The notes under the pieces are model-generated. The model worked only from the letters and a program-made list of their open reading frames with translations, did not search any database and was not told where the DNA came from. Positions 34,907-44,872 of a stretch of DNA of 64,000 nucleotides are shown one piece after another (position 1 is the stretch's first letter; each line of letters begins with the position of its first letter). The translations under genes and the position numbers were made by a program. Location of the stretch: contig CAWFXI010000002.1 in NCBI GenBank assembly GCA_963819685.1, forward strand, positions 129,510 through 193,509, written 5' to 3'. Source of the DNA: CAIUGU01 sp963819685. GTDB taxonomy: Bacteria > Pseudomonadota > Gammaproteobacteria > Steroidobacterales > Steroidobacteraceae.

Positions 34907-34939
34907 GAAAAGAAGAAGCCCCTCGGGACGAGGGGCTTC
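34907..34939 (-). terminator. Rho-independent terminator of pilA
   Basis: GAAGCCCCTCG and CGAGGGGCTTC (34915-34939) form an 11-base-pair stem with a three-base loop. On the minus strand it is followed by TTCTTTTC. It lies 43 bases after the pilA stop at 34982. Confidence 0.88.
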
Positions 34940-34981
34940 ACCATTCCGCTCCATTCCGTTTCTTTACGAAGCAATGGAACT

Positions 34982-35502
34982 CTAGACGCGACAGTTCGAC
35001 GGGAGGTATTTCGCGAGAATAGTCGAACCGTGCGCGGCGGCATTGCCAGCAGCCCATTCAACAGCTGAAGTGGGGGCAGCTTTGTCAGGCACAACACTTC
35101 CAGACATCACATCCTGATTGGCGCTGAATTGGCTTCAGGCCAAGAATGCTGTTGTTGATGGCATTGGTTAGCCTGATAGCGCACCGCTGCTGAATAAGTG
35201 ATCTGTGACGATACCGTTCGCAATCGCGACGCCACTGACGTAATTGCCGGTCGGAGGCGTGGCTGCGCCGGCGGCATCAACGATACCGGCAGCAACGGAT
35301 TGGCGGGCCACGTTCCGGTGTTGGCGTAAGTTTCGGCGACCGCTGCTTTGACAGACGCGGCCAAATTCAATCCTTCCGTCACCTGTGCGCGGATCGTGTA
35401 GTCCTGGTAAGCGGGAATGGCGATGGCCGCCAGGATGCCGATGATCGCGACGACGATCATCAATTCGATCAGGGTGAAACCCTTCTGGACCTGCTTCAAC
35501 AT
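34982..35502 (-). pseudogene. pilA: Type IV major pilin PilA, frame broken four times
   Basis: Pilin subunit. The prepilin leader MLKQVQKG is followed by the cleavage site G/F and the hydrophobic helix FTLIELMIVVAIIGILAAIA with the essential Glu5. The frame holds through TYANTGTWPAN, then breaks. Reading across frames gives GIVDAAGAATPPTGNYVSGV, then ITYSAAVRYQAN, then AINNSILGLKP, and finally SANQDVMSGSVVPDKAAP with EWAAGNAA and KYLPSNCRV, the standard pilin C-terminus with its disulfide cysteine region. Breaks fall near 35293, 35202, 35166 and 35132. Corrected length is about 172 residues. The open frame as given stops at 35107 with a nonsense tail. Confidence 0.85.
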
Positions 35503-35567
35503 TTGAATCTCCTAACGTTAATCAAAGGATCGAAAGTGGACGGCGATACTCGCCTGGGCCATGACAA

Positions 35568-35583
35568 AGCAAGCTCCGTGCCA
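35568..35583 (-). promoter_or_regulatory. Sigma-54 promoter of pilA
   Basis: On the minus strand TGGCACG-GAGC-TTGCT matches the -24/-12 consensus TGGCACG-N4-TTGCW exactly, 66 bases before the pilA ATG. PilA is the classical sigma-54/PilR target in Pseudomonas, and pilR lies directly upstream here. A weak IHF-like match lies at 35601-35613. Confidence 0.93.
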
Positions 35584-35691
35584 GTGACCCGGACACCTGA
35601 CAAGATAATGATTATTATGGTTATTCGCCGCTTTGGCGGAGCGGTGCTCTGGGCTCAGGCAATCCCCTAAGTGCCCAGGACTGACTGCGAT

Positions 35692-35708
35692 GTGACATGA
35701 ATTGTCAC
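35692..35708 (-). promoter_or_regulatory. Candidate PilR upstream activating site
   Basis: GTGACA-TGAAT-TGTCAC is a perfect six-base inverted repeat about 110 bases upstream of the sigma-54 promoter. It contains TGTC, the core word of PilR sites described in Pseudomonas aeruginosa. The position fits an enhancer for an NtrC-type activator. Confidence 0.65.
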
Positions 35709-35808
35709 TTTCCGCCTCTGTTCCGCGACGTGCAGGTTCGCAGTCAGGTGCAGGATGCAAGAGTCGCCAGGACTAAGGTCGGCCGTATGCCGCCAAAACT
35801 GAAGGGTC

Positions 35809-37152
35809 CTATTCCAGCCCCAGCTTCTTGATGCGATAGCGCAATGACCGGAAGCTCATGCCAAGCAATGCCGCGGCTTTGGTCTTGTTGTAGCGAGTCT
35901 GTTCAAGCGCCCTGACGATTGCATCGCGCTCAATGTCTTCAAGAGCGTCGCCGAGCGGTTCGCCTGTGGTAACTGCGCCGACGGCGGCTCTGTCCAGCAC
36001 ACCTGTAGCCGGCCGCAGCTGCAGGTCTGTTACGTCGATATTCGTTCCCGCGCACAGGGTCGCTGCCCGTTCCAGCACGTTTTCGAGCTCCCTGACGTTG
36101 CCTGGAAAAGGATACTCACCAAGAGCCTTGAGTGCCGCGTTGGTCAATGCCGGTGCCGGTTTGCCCATGTCCTTGCCCAGCTTCCGGAGGATCGATTCAA
36201 CGAGTTCGGGCACATCCTCCATACGTTCGCGCAGCGGCGGCACCCGTATTTCAATGACATTGACCCGATAGAACAGATCTTCCCGGAACCTTCCTGCGGC
36301 CACTTCGGCTGCAAGTGGCTTGTGGGTCGCACTCAGGATTCGGGCATCAACTGGCGACTCCTTTGCTTCACCCACGGCACGAACCGTCTTCTCCTGGATG
36401 ACCCGCAACAACTTGACCTGCATGTGCAGCGGCAGATCCGCGATCTCGTCCAGGAAAAGCGTGCCGCCTTCCGCGCTCTGAATCAGACCTCGCTTATCGG
36501 CCACAGCACCCGTAAAGCTGCCCTTCTTGTGGCCGAACAACTCACTTTCCATGAGTTCGGTCGGGATGGCCCCGCAATTCACCGGAACGAAAGGACCCTC
36601 GCGCCGTGCTCCCGCCGCGTGAATGAGTTGCGCCACCAGCTCTTTGCCGGTGCCGGATTCGCCGAAGATATGGACGGGCGCCTGGCTGCGGGACACCTTT
36701 TCAATCATCTCGCGTAGCTGTGACATCGCACTTGAGTTGCCCAACAAGCGCATGCGGGGGAGATGAGCTGTTTCCTCCGGGTTGCCGGTGAGCTTGAGCG
36801 TCGCGGTAATGAGCTTGCGGAGTGCCGCGAGATCCAGCGGCTTGGAAATGAAATCGAACGCGCCGAGTTTCAGGGCTCGTACGGCTGATTCCACATTGCC
36901 GTGCGCGGTGATGACAGCAATCGGTAACTGCGGTCGGTTGGCTTGCACCCACTCGACCAGACTCAGGCCGTCGCCATCGGGCAGCTTCATGTCGGTCAGA
37001 CACAGGTCAAACTGTCCCGCACGCAGCGAGCTGCGTGCCGACGTGAGGTCAGCGGCAGTCACGACCTCAAAATTCATCCGTTCGAGGGTGATGCCCAGTA
37101 GTTCGCGGATATCGGGTTCATCGTCGACGACGAGCGCTCGCGGAGTTCCCAT
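35809..37152 (-). CDS. pilR: Sigma-54-dependent response regulator PilR
   Basis: NtrC-family activator of pilA. The 447 residues have a receiver domain (VVDDEPDIRE, phospho-accepting Asp in CLTDMKLPDGDG near residue 54, KPLD), an AAA+ domain with HIFGESGTGKELVAQ near 160, the sigma-54 contact loop GSFTGA and LFLDEIADLP, and a C-terminal Fis-type helix-turn-helix (ALEQTRYNKTKAAALLGMS). It lies 15 bases after pilS. The promoter it should act on is at 35568-35583. Confidence 0.96.
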   Translation of the reverse strand: MGTPRALVVDDEPDIRELLGITLERMNFEVVTAADLTSARSSLRAGQFDLCLTDMKLPDGDGLSLVEWVQANRPQLPIAVITAHGNVESAVRALKLGAFDFISKPLDLAALRKLITATLKLTGNPEETAHLPRMRLLGNSSAMSQLREMIEKVSRSQAPVHIFGESGTGKELVAQLIHAAGARREGPFVPVNCGAIPTELMESELFGHKKGSFTGAVADKRGLIQSAEGGTLFLDEIADLPLHMQVKLLRVIQEKTVRAVGEAKESPVDARILSATHKPLAAEVAAGRFREDLFYRVNVIEIRVPPLRERMEDVPELVESILRKLGKDMGKPAPALTNAALKALGEYPFPGNVRELENVLERAATLCAGTNIDVTDLQLRPATGVLDRAAVGAVTTGEPLGDALEDIERDAIVRALEQTRYNKTKAAALLGMSFRSLRYRIKKLGLE

Positions 37153-37167
37153 GAATGTCAGGGTCCC

Positions 37168-38793
37168 TTAGATTTCCCAGCGCTGCGGATCCGCAAACAC
37201 GATGCGGAAAATACTACCACCGCCCTGACGCTGCTCGTAGAAAAGTACGGCACGATTGCATTGTGCGAGCTCACGGGCGATGAACAGTCCAAGGCCCGTG
37301 CCGCCCGGGCCAGACGTGAAGAAGGGCTCGAAGATCTGCTCCGTATCGGGGACATCAATACCGGGTCCGCGATCGGCTACCTCGAGAAAGGGGCGCTGTG
37401 TGGAAACTGCCCGCCCGATGTTGACGTCGATTGAAACGTGGCCTTCAGTGGTACGGCCGTATTTGCAGGCGTTCTCGCACAGATTCCATAAAAGCTGATG
37501 CAGATGCGAGGGATCGACACGAATCTCGAGGTCCTGATCTGCAGGGTTGAAGCGGAGTTCCGCCTCGTCGAGCTGCAGCGTCTGTCTGAACTCCGCCAGA
37601 AAGTCCTTGAGCCATGCCGCGAGATCAACACGTTCCTGGCGCGTCGAGTCGCGCCGCGATAGCTGCAGGACATTTTCGACGATCGTGCTCACCCGAGAGC
37701 CATTCTCATGAATGATCTCGGTCAGGCGCTGGTCCTGAGGACTGAGCGAAGTCGATTCCTTGAGTAGTTGCGCCGCATGACTCATGGCGCCGACAGGATT
37801 GCGGATCTCGTGCGCGATGCTGGCGCTCAAACGGCCGAGAGCGGCGAGCTTGGATTGTTGAACCCGCTCGGCGATCATCGTCATGTCTTCGAGAAAGATC
37901 AGGGTCGGTCCCGAGTTTTCCGTCTCCAGCGATACGAAATGTGGCTGGATCATTGCGGTGCCCTGGGCGGACAGCAGCGAGAGCGTGCTGGATTGCCAGT
38001 CGTAGCTCTTGCGACGCCAGGTATCCAGCAGGTACAGCAACTTTGGCGCAACCTCGCCCAGCAGCGTGCCAGGCTTCACCGGGCCGCCTTTCAGCAGCAG
38101 TTCCGCTGAACTGTTGATCAGACGGATCCGGTCCTGCGCATCCACTACCAGAATGCTTTCCCTCAAGTGCTGGACAATGAATTCGTTGAGCTCAGAAAGA
38201 TCAGCCAGATCGACGTCTTTCTGCAGGAGAAGGGCGTCGCTTTCCCGCAGCCGGCGGGCGACTGGATAGGCCCCGAGCGCCAGCATGAAAGCGATGGCGC
38301 CAACAATTCCCGCGGGAGCGAAATCGCCCCAATCGCCATGTCCCTGCAGGATCGAGAACCCTTGCTGAGTCAGCAGGCCAATCGTGGCAAGTGCGGCAAA
38401 CATGAGTGCCTGGCGTGGAGGAACGATCAGGCTGCCAGCACCCACCGGCAGGATCAGCAGCACAGCCAGCCCGCTGATCAGTCCGCCGCTTGCAAACGTA
38501 AGCAGGTTGATGGCGACCATATCAGCGACGACATGCAGCAGAACCTGGGTTGACGCGTCGGGCCAGCGGCGCTTGAGGCTGGAAATGGAGAACAGGGCAA
38601 ACAGGAAGTAGGCCGTCAGGATCCCGACGAAGAACGCCGGGTGGATCTGACCCACAGGGCGCGGTACCACAAAGGCGAATAGGCCCGTGAGTACCAGGGG
38701 GACCAGCAAGCGGAACAGGTTGAGCAGCGCAAGAATGCGCCAGGTCAGATCCGTCGCGGTGCTTCGAGGAGCTTCGGCCAGTGTTGTGCTCAT
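37168..38793 (-). CDS. pilS: Two-component sensor kinase PilS
   Basis: Membrane histidine kinase partner of PilR; in Pseudomonas it senses pilin in the inner membrane. From ATG 38793 there are about six membrane helices in the first 180 residues, then a PAS-like domain (ESILVVDAQDRIRLINSSAE), HisKA with SASIAHEIRNPVGAMSHA (phospho-His near residue 338) and HATPase with LWNLCENACKYGR (N box), DRGPGIDVPD and GGTGLGLFIARE. 541 residues. Confidence 0.95.
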   Translation of the reverse strand: MSTTLAEAPRSTATDLTWRILALLNLFRLLVPLVLTGLFAFVVPRPVGQIHPAFFVGILTAYFLFALFSISSLKRRWPDASTQVLLHVVADMVAINLLTFASGGLISGLAVLLILPVGAGSLIVPPRQALMFAALATIGLLTQQGFSILQGHGDWGDFAPAGIVGAIAFMLALGAYPVARRLRESDALLLQKDVDLADLSELNEFIVQHLRESILVVDAQDRIRLINSSAELLLKGGPVKPGTLLGEVAPKLLYLLDTWRRKSYDWQSSTLSLLSAQGTAMIQPHFVSLETENSGPTLIFLEDMTMIAERVQQSKLAALGRLSASIAHEIRNPVGAMSHAAQLLKESTSLSPQDQRLTEIIHENGSRVSTIVENVLQLSRRDSTRQERVDLAAWLKDFLAEFRQTLQLDEAELRFNPADQDLEIRVDPSHLHQLLWNLCENACKYGRTTEGHVSIDVNIGRAVSTQRPFLEVADRGPGIDVPDTEQIFEPFFTSGPGGTGLGLFIARELAQCNRAVLFYEQRQGGGSIFRIVFADPQRWEI

Positions 38794-38834
38794 GGTGGCG
38801 ACGGAAATTAGCACAGGACCCGGTGGCGTAAGCA

Positions 38835-38880
38835 GGATGATGCAAAACCTTTCGCATCATCCCGGTTTGCCGGGTTTTTT
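38835..38880 (+). terminator. Orphan plus-strand terminator with an adjoining second hairpin
   Basis: GGATGATGC (38835-38843) pairs with GCATCATCC (38854-38862). Overlapping its last bases, CCCGG-TTTG-CCGGG (38861-38874) is followed by six T. The T-run makes this a plus-strand terminator, yet both flanking genes are on the minus strand. Confidence 0.6.
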
Positions 38881-38897
38881 GGTACTCCGCGGCGTCA

Positions 38898-38939
38898 GCT
38901 TCATCCGCTGGCCGTAACCGATACGGCCGCAGATGAAGC
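38898..38939 (-). promoter_or_regulatory. Nested hairpin after the aldehyde dehydrogenase gene
   Basis: GCTTCATC (38898-38905) pairs with GATGAAGC (38932-38939), and inside it GGCCGTA pairs with TACGGCC. It lies 35 bases past the gene's stop at 38974 and could mark the transcript 3' end; there is no T-run on the minus strand. Confidence 0.5.
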
Positions 38940-38973
38940 AGAACAGTTGAAGAATGACGCAGTACGGCTACTA

Positions 38974-40361
38974 CTACCCAAAGATTTCTTCGTCAGTGGG
39001 CACTTGTCTGTTCGTGATGACTTTGCCGATCCGCGACACATTCATCAGGTGCTTGTAATCGAGATTCTCGGAGATCGAGTTACCTCCCCACGAGCCGCAA
39101 CCGAGCGTCGTCGTCGGCGCGAAACCGTTTGTGAGTGAACCGCCCGCAGTGGTCGCGCTTGTCTGGTTCACGACGAGGCGGCTGATCGGCAGCTCGACGC
39201 CTGCTGCGCGGATATGTTCCTCGTTGTTCGAGTGCACTGCGGCCGAGTGGCCGGCGCCTTCGACGAGCAGGTTTGCTTTCGCTTTGCTTACGGCTTCCTT
39301 GAAGGTCGTGTAAGGCAGGATCGCGACAACCGGGCAGAGCTTTTCCTTCGCGAGAATATCGGCGGTGCCGGCCCCTTTGACGGGCAGAAGAATGATGCGT
39401 GCGGTCGCGGGTACGTCGATACCGGCCAGGGCGCCGATCTCGCGCGCCGTTCTGCCGACCACGTCCTTGTTCAGATGCCCGCCGACGAACACCACGTCGC
39501 GCAGCTTCTGGATCTGCTGCTCATCGGCGGTGAACCAGACCTTGCCAGTCTGCATGAACAACTCGATGGTCCTGGCGTAGTCTTCTTCGGGAGTCAGCAC
39601 GAACTGCTCGTGCGAGCAGATGATGCCGTTGTCGAACGACGCACCCATGACGATCTTGTCCACCGCATCCTTGAAATCGACGCCACGGTCGATGATGACC
39701 GGCACGTTGCCGGCACCGACGCCATACGACGGTTTGCCGGAGGAATACGCAGACTTCACCATGCGCCGCCACCCGTTGCGACCACCACATCCACCGCACG
39801 CATGAGTTCCTGTGTCTTCTCGACGGAGCCGTTCCTGATGGTCTGAATGAGATTGTCGGGCCCGCCGTGCTGCTTGACGATCTTCATGAACTCCTTCGTC
39901 AGATGCTCGGTGCACTTCTGCGCCTTCGGATGCGGCGCGAAAACGACGGCGTTGCCGGTCTTGAGCGCGAACATGCCATTGCACATCGGGGTTGCGACCG
40001 GGTTCGTGACCGGGCACACGGCGCCGACCACGCCCATCGGCTTCGCAACGAATACGAGATTGTTTTCGACGTCCTCGCCGATGATATTGCGCGACTTTTT
40101 GCCCTTCAGGCTGTTCCAGATGACGCGGGCCTTGCCCTTCTTCTTGAGAACCTTGTCCTCGTAGTTGCCGAGGCCTGTCTCGTCGACGGCCATGCGTGCG
40201 AGTTGTTCGGCATTGTCGTACACGTATTTCGCCATGTCGCGCACGATGGCGTCGACCTGCTCTTGCGTGAAGCTTTCGTAAGCAGCTTGCGCGACGCGGG
40301 CTTTCGCAATGAGTTCTGCCACTTCGTTATCTATGGCGACGGCGCGTTCGGGCATGCTCAT
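38974..40361 (-). pseudogene. CoA-acylating aldehyde dehydrogenase (one frameshift)
   Basis: Oxidises an aldehyde to its acyl-CoA with NAD+ and CoA. The first frame (40361 to 39756) has AKPMGVVGAVCPVTNPVATP and ends in VVVATGGGAW. The second continues as MVKSAYSSGKPSYGVGAGN to the stop at 38974. One lost base in the GGCGGCG stretch near 39763 explains the break. The catalytic cysteine is in GASFDNGIICSHEQ. Corrected length, about 462 residues, fits acylating succinate-semialdehyde or sulfoacetaldehyde dehydrogenases and the AdhE N-terminal half. Divergence from sucCD favours a succinate-semialdehyde/succinyl-CoA role, as inference only. Confidence 0.82.
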
Positions 40362-40763
40362 GACGGTTCTCCTGCTCGGAAAAAAATGGCGGCTGGTCGA
40401 CTATTATCCGGTGCCTGGCGCTGATTCTGGCAACACACGTCAGGAGTCCGGGAGGCATCGTGACGAGAATTCCCACGAGCGAAATCCTGAAGGATGGCGG
40501 AACCGTGTCCTGTAAGGTGCCGGACAGCGTTGCGAGGATCGCCCTGAAAGCTGATCATACGCTTGACTATCCAGGCGAATCAGGGCTGACGCTCACCCCA
40601 AGATCGTTCAATACATCGACATTCGTGCCGCGATTCTTTGCATTTCGGGTCATTTGCTACAGAATACGCGCCCTTGAGCGCGCCGGAGCCGCGGCGCAGC
40701 ATCACTCCCGATAACGACGTACTTGGCAGCCCTCATAATCCTTAAGCCCGGAACGACCCGCCG
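40362..40763. other. Intergenic region between the dehydrogenase and sucC
   Basis: Divergent gap of 402 bases. A plus-strand open frame (40460-40714) shows no recognisable similarity and is left out. A weak sigma-70-like pair, TTGCAT at 40638 and TACAGA at 40658, could serve sucC. GCGC...GCGC near 40668-40681 may form a small stem. Nothing else is evident. Confidence 0.45.
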
Positions 40764-41942
40764 ATGAACTTGCACGAATATCAGTCCAAGCAGCTGTTTG
40801 CGCGTTATGGCATCCCGGTTCCGACCGGCTACGTAGCGTCCACCCCGGCCGAAGCGGCCGATGCCGCCCGCCGGATCGGCGGTGCGAAGTGGGTGGTGAA
40901 GGCCCAGGTGCATGCAGGGGGCCGCGGCAAGGCGGGTGGCGTGAAGCTGGTCGACAGTCCCGAAGCGGCCGCAGAGGCGACGGCCAAATTGCTCGGCCGT
41001 CGTCTGCACACTCACCAGACGGGCCCTGAAGGGCTGCCGATTCACCAGGTATTCGTGGAATCGGGCTCGAAGATTGCCCGTGAGCTGTACGTGAGCCTGG
41101 TCCTGAACCGCGACAAGGGGCAGATTGCGTTCATCGTCTCGCCGGCGGGCGGCATGGACATCGAAGAAGTCGCCGAGAAGACGCCTGAAAAGCTGTTTCG
41201 CGTGAACGTGCACCCGGCCACGGGACTGGAGCCGTATCAGTGCCGCGTCATGGCCTTCGGCCTCGGCCTCTCGGGTGCACAGATCGATGAGTTCTCGAAG
41301 ATCGCGCAGGCGCTGTATCGCCTGTACCTGGAACAGGACGCGAGCTTGCTCGAGATCAATCCGCTGATCGTGACCGGCGAAGGCAAGCTGGTGGCGCTCG
41401 ATGCCAAGATCAACATTGAAGACAACGCGCTGTTCCGCCAGAAGGAACTGGCCGGGTGGCGCGATGAGACGCAGGAAGATGCGACCGAGCGTGCCGCCGC
41501 CAAGCATGAACTGAACTATGTATCGCTGGACGGCGATATCGCCTGCATGGTGAACGGTGCCGGCCTCGCCATGGCGACGATGGACCTGGTGCAGCTGCAT
41601 GGCGGCAAGCCCGCGAACTTCCTCGACGTCGGGGGGGGTGCCACCAAGGAACGCGTGACCGAGGCGTTCAACCTGATCCTGTCGAACCAGAAGGTCAGGG
41701 CGATTCTGGTCAATATCTTCGGCGGCATCGTCCGCTGCGACATGATCGCCGAAGGCATCATCGCGGCAGTGAAAGACGTGGGGGTCAGTGTGCCGGTGGT
41801 CGTGCGAATCGAAGGCACGAATGCGGAAGCGGGTCGCAAGCTCCTGGCTGAGAGCGGGCTGGCGATCATCGCCGCCAAGGACCTGACCGACGCTGCCAAG
41901 AAAGTCGTTGCCGCGGCCAAGCCGGTGGGCAAGGGCAAGTGA
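40764..41942 (+). CDS. sucC: Succinyl-CoA ligase (ADP-forming) beta subunit
   Basis: Nucleotide-binding subunit of the TCA-cycle enzyme that converts succinyl-CoA to succinate with ATP formation. The 392-residue ATP-grasp protein starts MNLHEYQSKQLFARYGIPVP. KAQVHAGGRGKAGGVKL, LYLEQDASLLEINPLIV, CMVNGAGLAMATMD and IFGGIVRCDMIAEGI are all family hallmarks. It pairs with sucD 82 bases downstream. Confidence 0.97.
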   Translation: MNLHEYQSKQLFARYGIPVPTGYVASTPAEAADAARRIGGAKWVVKAQVHAGGRGKAGGVKLVDSPEAAAEATAKLLGRRLHTHQTGPEGLPIHQVFVESGSKIARELYVSLVLNRDKGQIAFIVSPAGGMDIEEVAEKTPEKLFRVNVHPATGLEPYQCRVMAFGLGLSGAQIDEFSKIAQALYRLYLEQDASLLEINPLIVTGEGKLVALDAKINIEDNALFRQKELAGWRDETQEDATERAAAKHELNYVSLDGDIACMVNGAGLAMATMDLVQLHGGKPANFLDVGGGATKERVTEAFNLILSNQKVRAILVNIFGGIVRCDMIAEGIIAAVKDVGVSVPVVVRIEGTNAEAGRKLLAESGLAIIAAKDLTDAAKKVVAAAKPVGKGK

Positions 41943-41945
41943 GGC

Positions 41946-41980
41946 GGCTACCGGCTAGATCAAGCTACGAGCTACAGCCC
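41946..41980. repeat. GGCTGTAG-family repeat between sucC and sucD
   Basis: GGCTACCGGCTAG (41946-41958) and GCTACGAGCTACAGCCC (41964-41980) are degenerate copies of the dispersed word. They fill most of the 82-base gap inside the sucCD operon. Confidence 0.5.
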
Positions 41981-42024
41981 GAAGCCGTTCCACGTTCAAT
42001 ACCTACAGAGCTTGAAGTCTTACC

Positions 42025-43068
<1,044 letters not shown>

Positions 43069-43152
43069 AGGCCAGGACCGGGAAGAAGGCTGCAGCCCGC
43101 AAGTCGAAGCCCGCAAAAGGCAAGTAAGACCCAAGGTTCACCTTCAAAGGCC

Positions 43153-44796
43153 GTGCCTCCCACACTTCGCATCGCCGTTGCTCAACTGGATCTCTTCGTA
43201 GGCGATGTAGAGGGGAATACCCAGCGCGTCATTGATACTGCCCGGCAGTCACGTGATGAGCTGGGTGCGGCTCTGGTCGTGTTTCCGGAGCTCGCGCTTT
43301 CCGGATATCCCCCTGAAGATCTGCTCTTTCACGCCGGCATGCGTCGCCAGGTCGCTCGCGGCCTCGATCGTGTGCGAGCCGAGACGCAGGGGATCGCCGC
43401 CATGGTCGGCTATCCGGAATATGCAGACGGCACCATCTACAACGCCGCTGCGCTGGTTCGTGACGGAACGAGCCTCGCCAATTACCGCAAGCAGCTGCTA
43501 CCCAATTACAAGGTGTTTGACGAGAAGCGCTATTTCCGCGCCGGCACCGAGACGAGCATCCTCGAAATCAACGGTGTTCGGGTGGCGCTGCTGATTTGTG
43601 AAGACGTGTGGGAGCGTGACCCGGCTCTGGCTGCCGCCGCCGCTGGAGCTCAAGTGCTGGTAGTCAGTAACGGCTCGCCGTATTCGCTCAACTACCAGCA
43701 GCTGCGCGAGAGTGTTGCGCGGGACCGGGTGCGGGACACCGGCCTGCCGATTGTTTACGTCAATCTGCTGGGCGGCCAGGATGAACTGGTGTTCGATGGC
43801 GGTTCGTTCGTCATGAACAGTGCCGGCGAAGTCACGCAGCGACTGCCTTCGTATCGTGAAGCGCTCGTGCCCGTCGATCTTGACCTGGTCGATGGCAAAG
43901 TCATACCGCGTCCGGGTCCCATCGAGCCGCTGCCGTCGGAAGAAGCGAGCATCTATGGAGCGCTGGTCCTCGGTGTCAGGGACTACGTGAACAAGCACGG
44001 CTTTCCAGGCGTCGTGCTCGGCCTTTCGGGTGGCATTGATTCTGCGCTTACGCTTGCGATTGCAGTCGATGCCCTGGGAGCTGACCGGGTGCACGCCGTG
44101 ATGATGCCTTCGCGCTACACCTCCCGGATGAGCCAGGACGATGCTGCCGCGCAGGCCCGGAATCTGGGCGTGCGATATGACGTGATTTCCATCGAAGGAA
44201 TGTTCGAATCCGCACTGGCTGCTCTCAAGGAGGTTTTCGCAGGGCGCGCACCGGATACCACTGAAGAAAACATCCAGTCACGATGCCGCGGCCTGCTGCT
44301 GATGGGTATCTCGAACAAGACGGGACGCATGGTGCTGACGACCGGGAACAAGAGCGAAACCGCGGTGGGCTATGCCACGCTGTACGGAGATATGGCGGGC
44401 GGTTTTGCCCCGATCAAGGATCTGAGCAAGATCCTGGTGTACCGGGTCGCCCGTTTTCTGAATGCCCGAGCGGGCGTTGCAAAGCCGGTGATTCCGCAAC
44501 GCGTGATCGACCGGCCGCCGTCCGCCGAGTTGCGCGAAGATCAGAAGGATTCGGATTCCCTGCCGCCGTACGACATCCTGGATCCCATTCTGGAGCTGTT
44601 TATCGAGGACGATCTGTCCGTCGATGAGATCGCTGCACGCGGCTTCGACCGGGCGACCGTCGGGCGCGTACTGGATCTGGTGAAGCGCAATGAATACAAG
44701 CGCCGTCAGGCACCGCCGGGCATTCGCATCAGCGATCGCGCATTTGGGAGGGATTGGAGATACCCGATTACATCGGGTTATAAGACGAGCAAGTAG
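43153..44796 (+). CDS. nadE: Glutamine-dependent NAD+ synthetase
   Basis: Amidates nicotinic acid adenine dinucleotide to NAD+. The N-terminal nitrilase-type glutaminase has the Glu-Lys-Cys triad in VFPELALSGYPPEDL, YRKQLLPNYKVFDEKRYF and LLICEDVWERD. The C-terminal synthetase has the PP-loop LGLSGGIDSALTLAIAVDAL near residue 292 and TGNKSETAVGYATLYGDMAG. 547 residues, start GTG at 43153. It follows sucD directly. Confidence 0.96.
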   Translation: MPPTLRIAVAQLDLFVGDVEGNTQRVIDTARQSRDELGAALVVFPELALSGYPPEDLLFHAGMRRQVARGLDRVRAETQGIAAMVGYPEYADGTIYNAAALVRDGTSLANYRKQLLPNYKVFDEKRYFRAGTETSILEINGVRVALLICEDVWERDPALAAAAAGAQVLVVSNGSPYSLNYQQLRESVARDRVRDTGLPIVYVNLLGGQDELVFDGGSFVMNSAGEVTQRLPSYREALVPVDLDLVDGKVIPRPGPIEPLPSEEASIYGALVLGVRDYVNKHGFPGVVLGLSGGIDSALTLAIAVDALGADRVHAVMMPSRYTSRMSQDDAAAQARNLGVRYDVISIEGMFESALAALKEVFAGRAPDTTEENIQSRCRGLLLMGISNKTGRMVLTTGNKSETAVGYATLYGDMAGGFAPIKDLSKILVYRVARFLNARAGVAKPVIPQRVIDRPPSAELREDQKDSDSLPPYDILDPILELFIEDDLSVDEIAARGFDRATVGRVLDLVKRNEYKRRQAPPGIRISDRAFGRDWRYPITSGYKTSK

Positions 44797-44799
44797 GCA

Positions 44800-44867
44800 G
44801 GGCTACAGCCAGAAAAGTCGAATACCACGAAACTCAGTTGTCGATCCCGCCTCTCTTCCCTGTAGCC
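44800..44867. repeat. GGCTGTAG-family repeats between nadE and bamD
   Basis: GGGCTACAGCC at 44800-44810 and CCCTGTAGCC at 44858-44867 flank the short convergent gap between nadE and bamD. Confidence 0.55.
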
Positions 44868-44872
44868 TTCTC

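Noticed and set aside
34982..35502. Programmed frameshifting in pilA
   Set aside because: Four shifts without slippery heptamers or downstream structures are not compatible with a programmed mechanism.
40460..40714. 84-residue open frame upstream of sucC
   Set aside because: No recognisable domain, weak start context; more likely part of the divergent promoter region.
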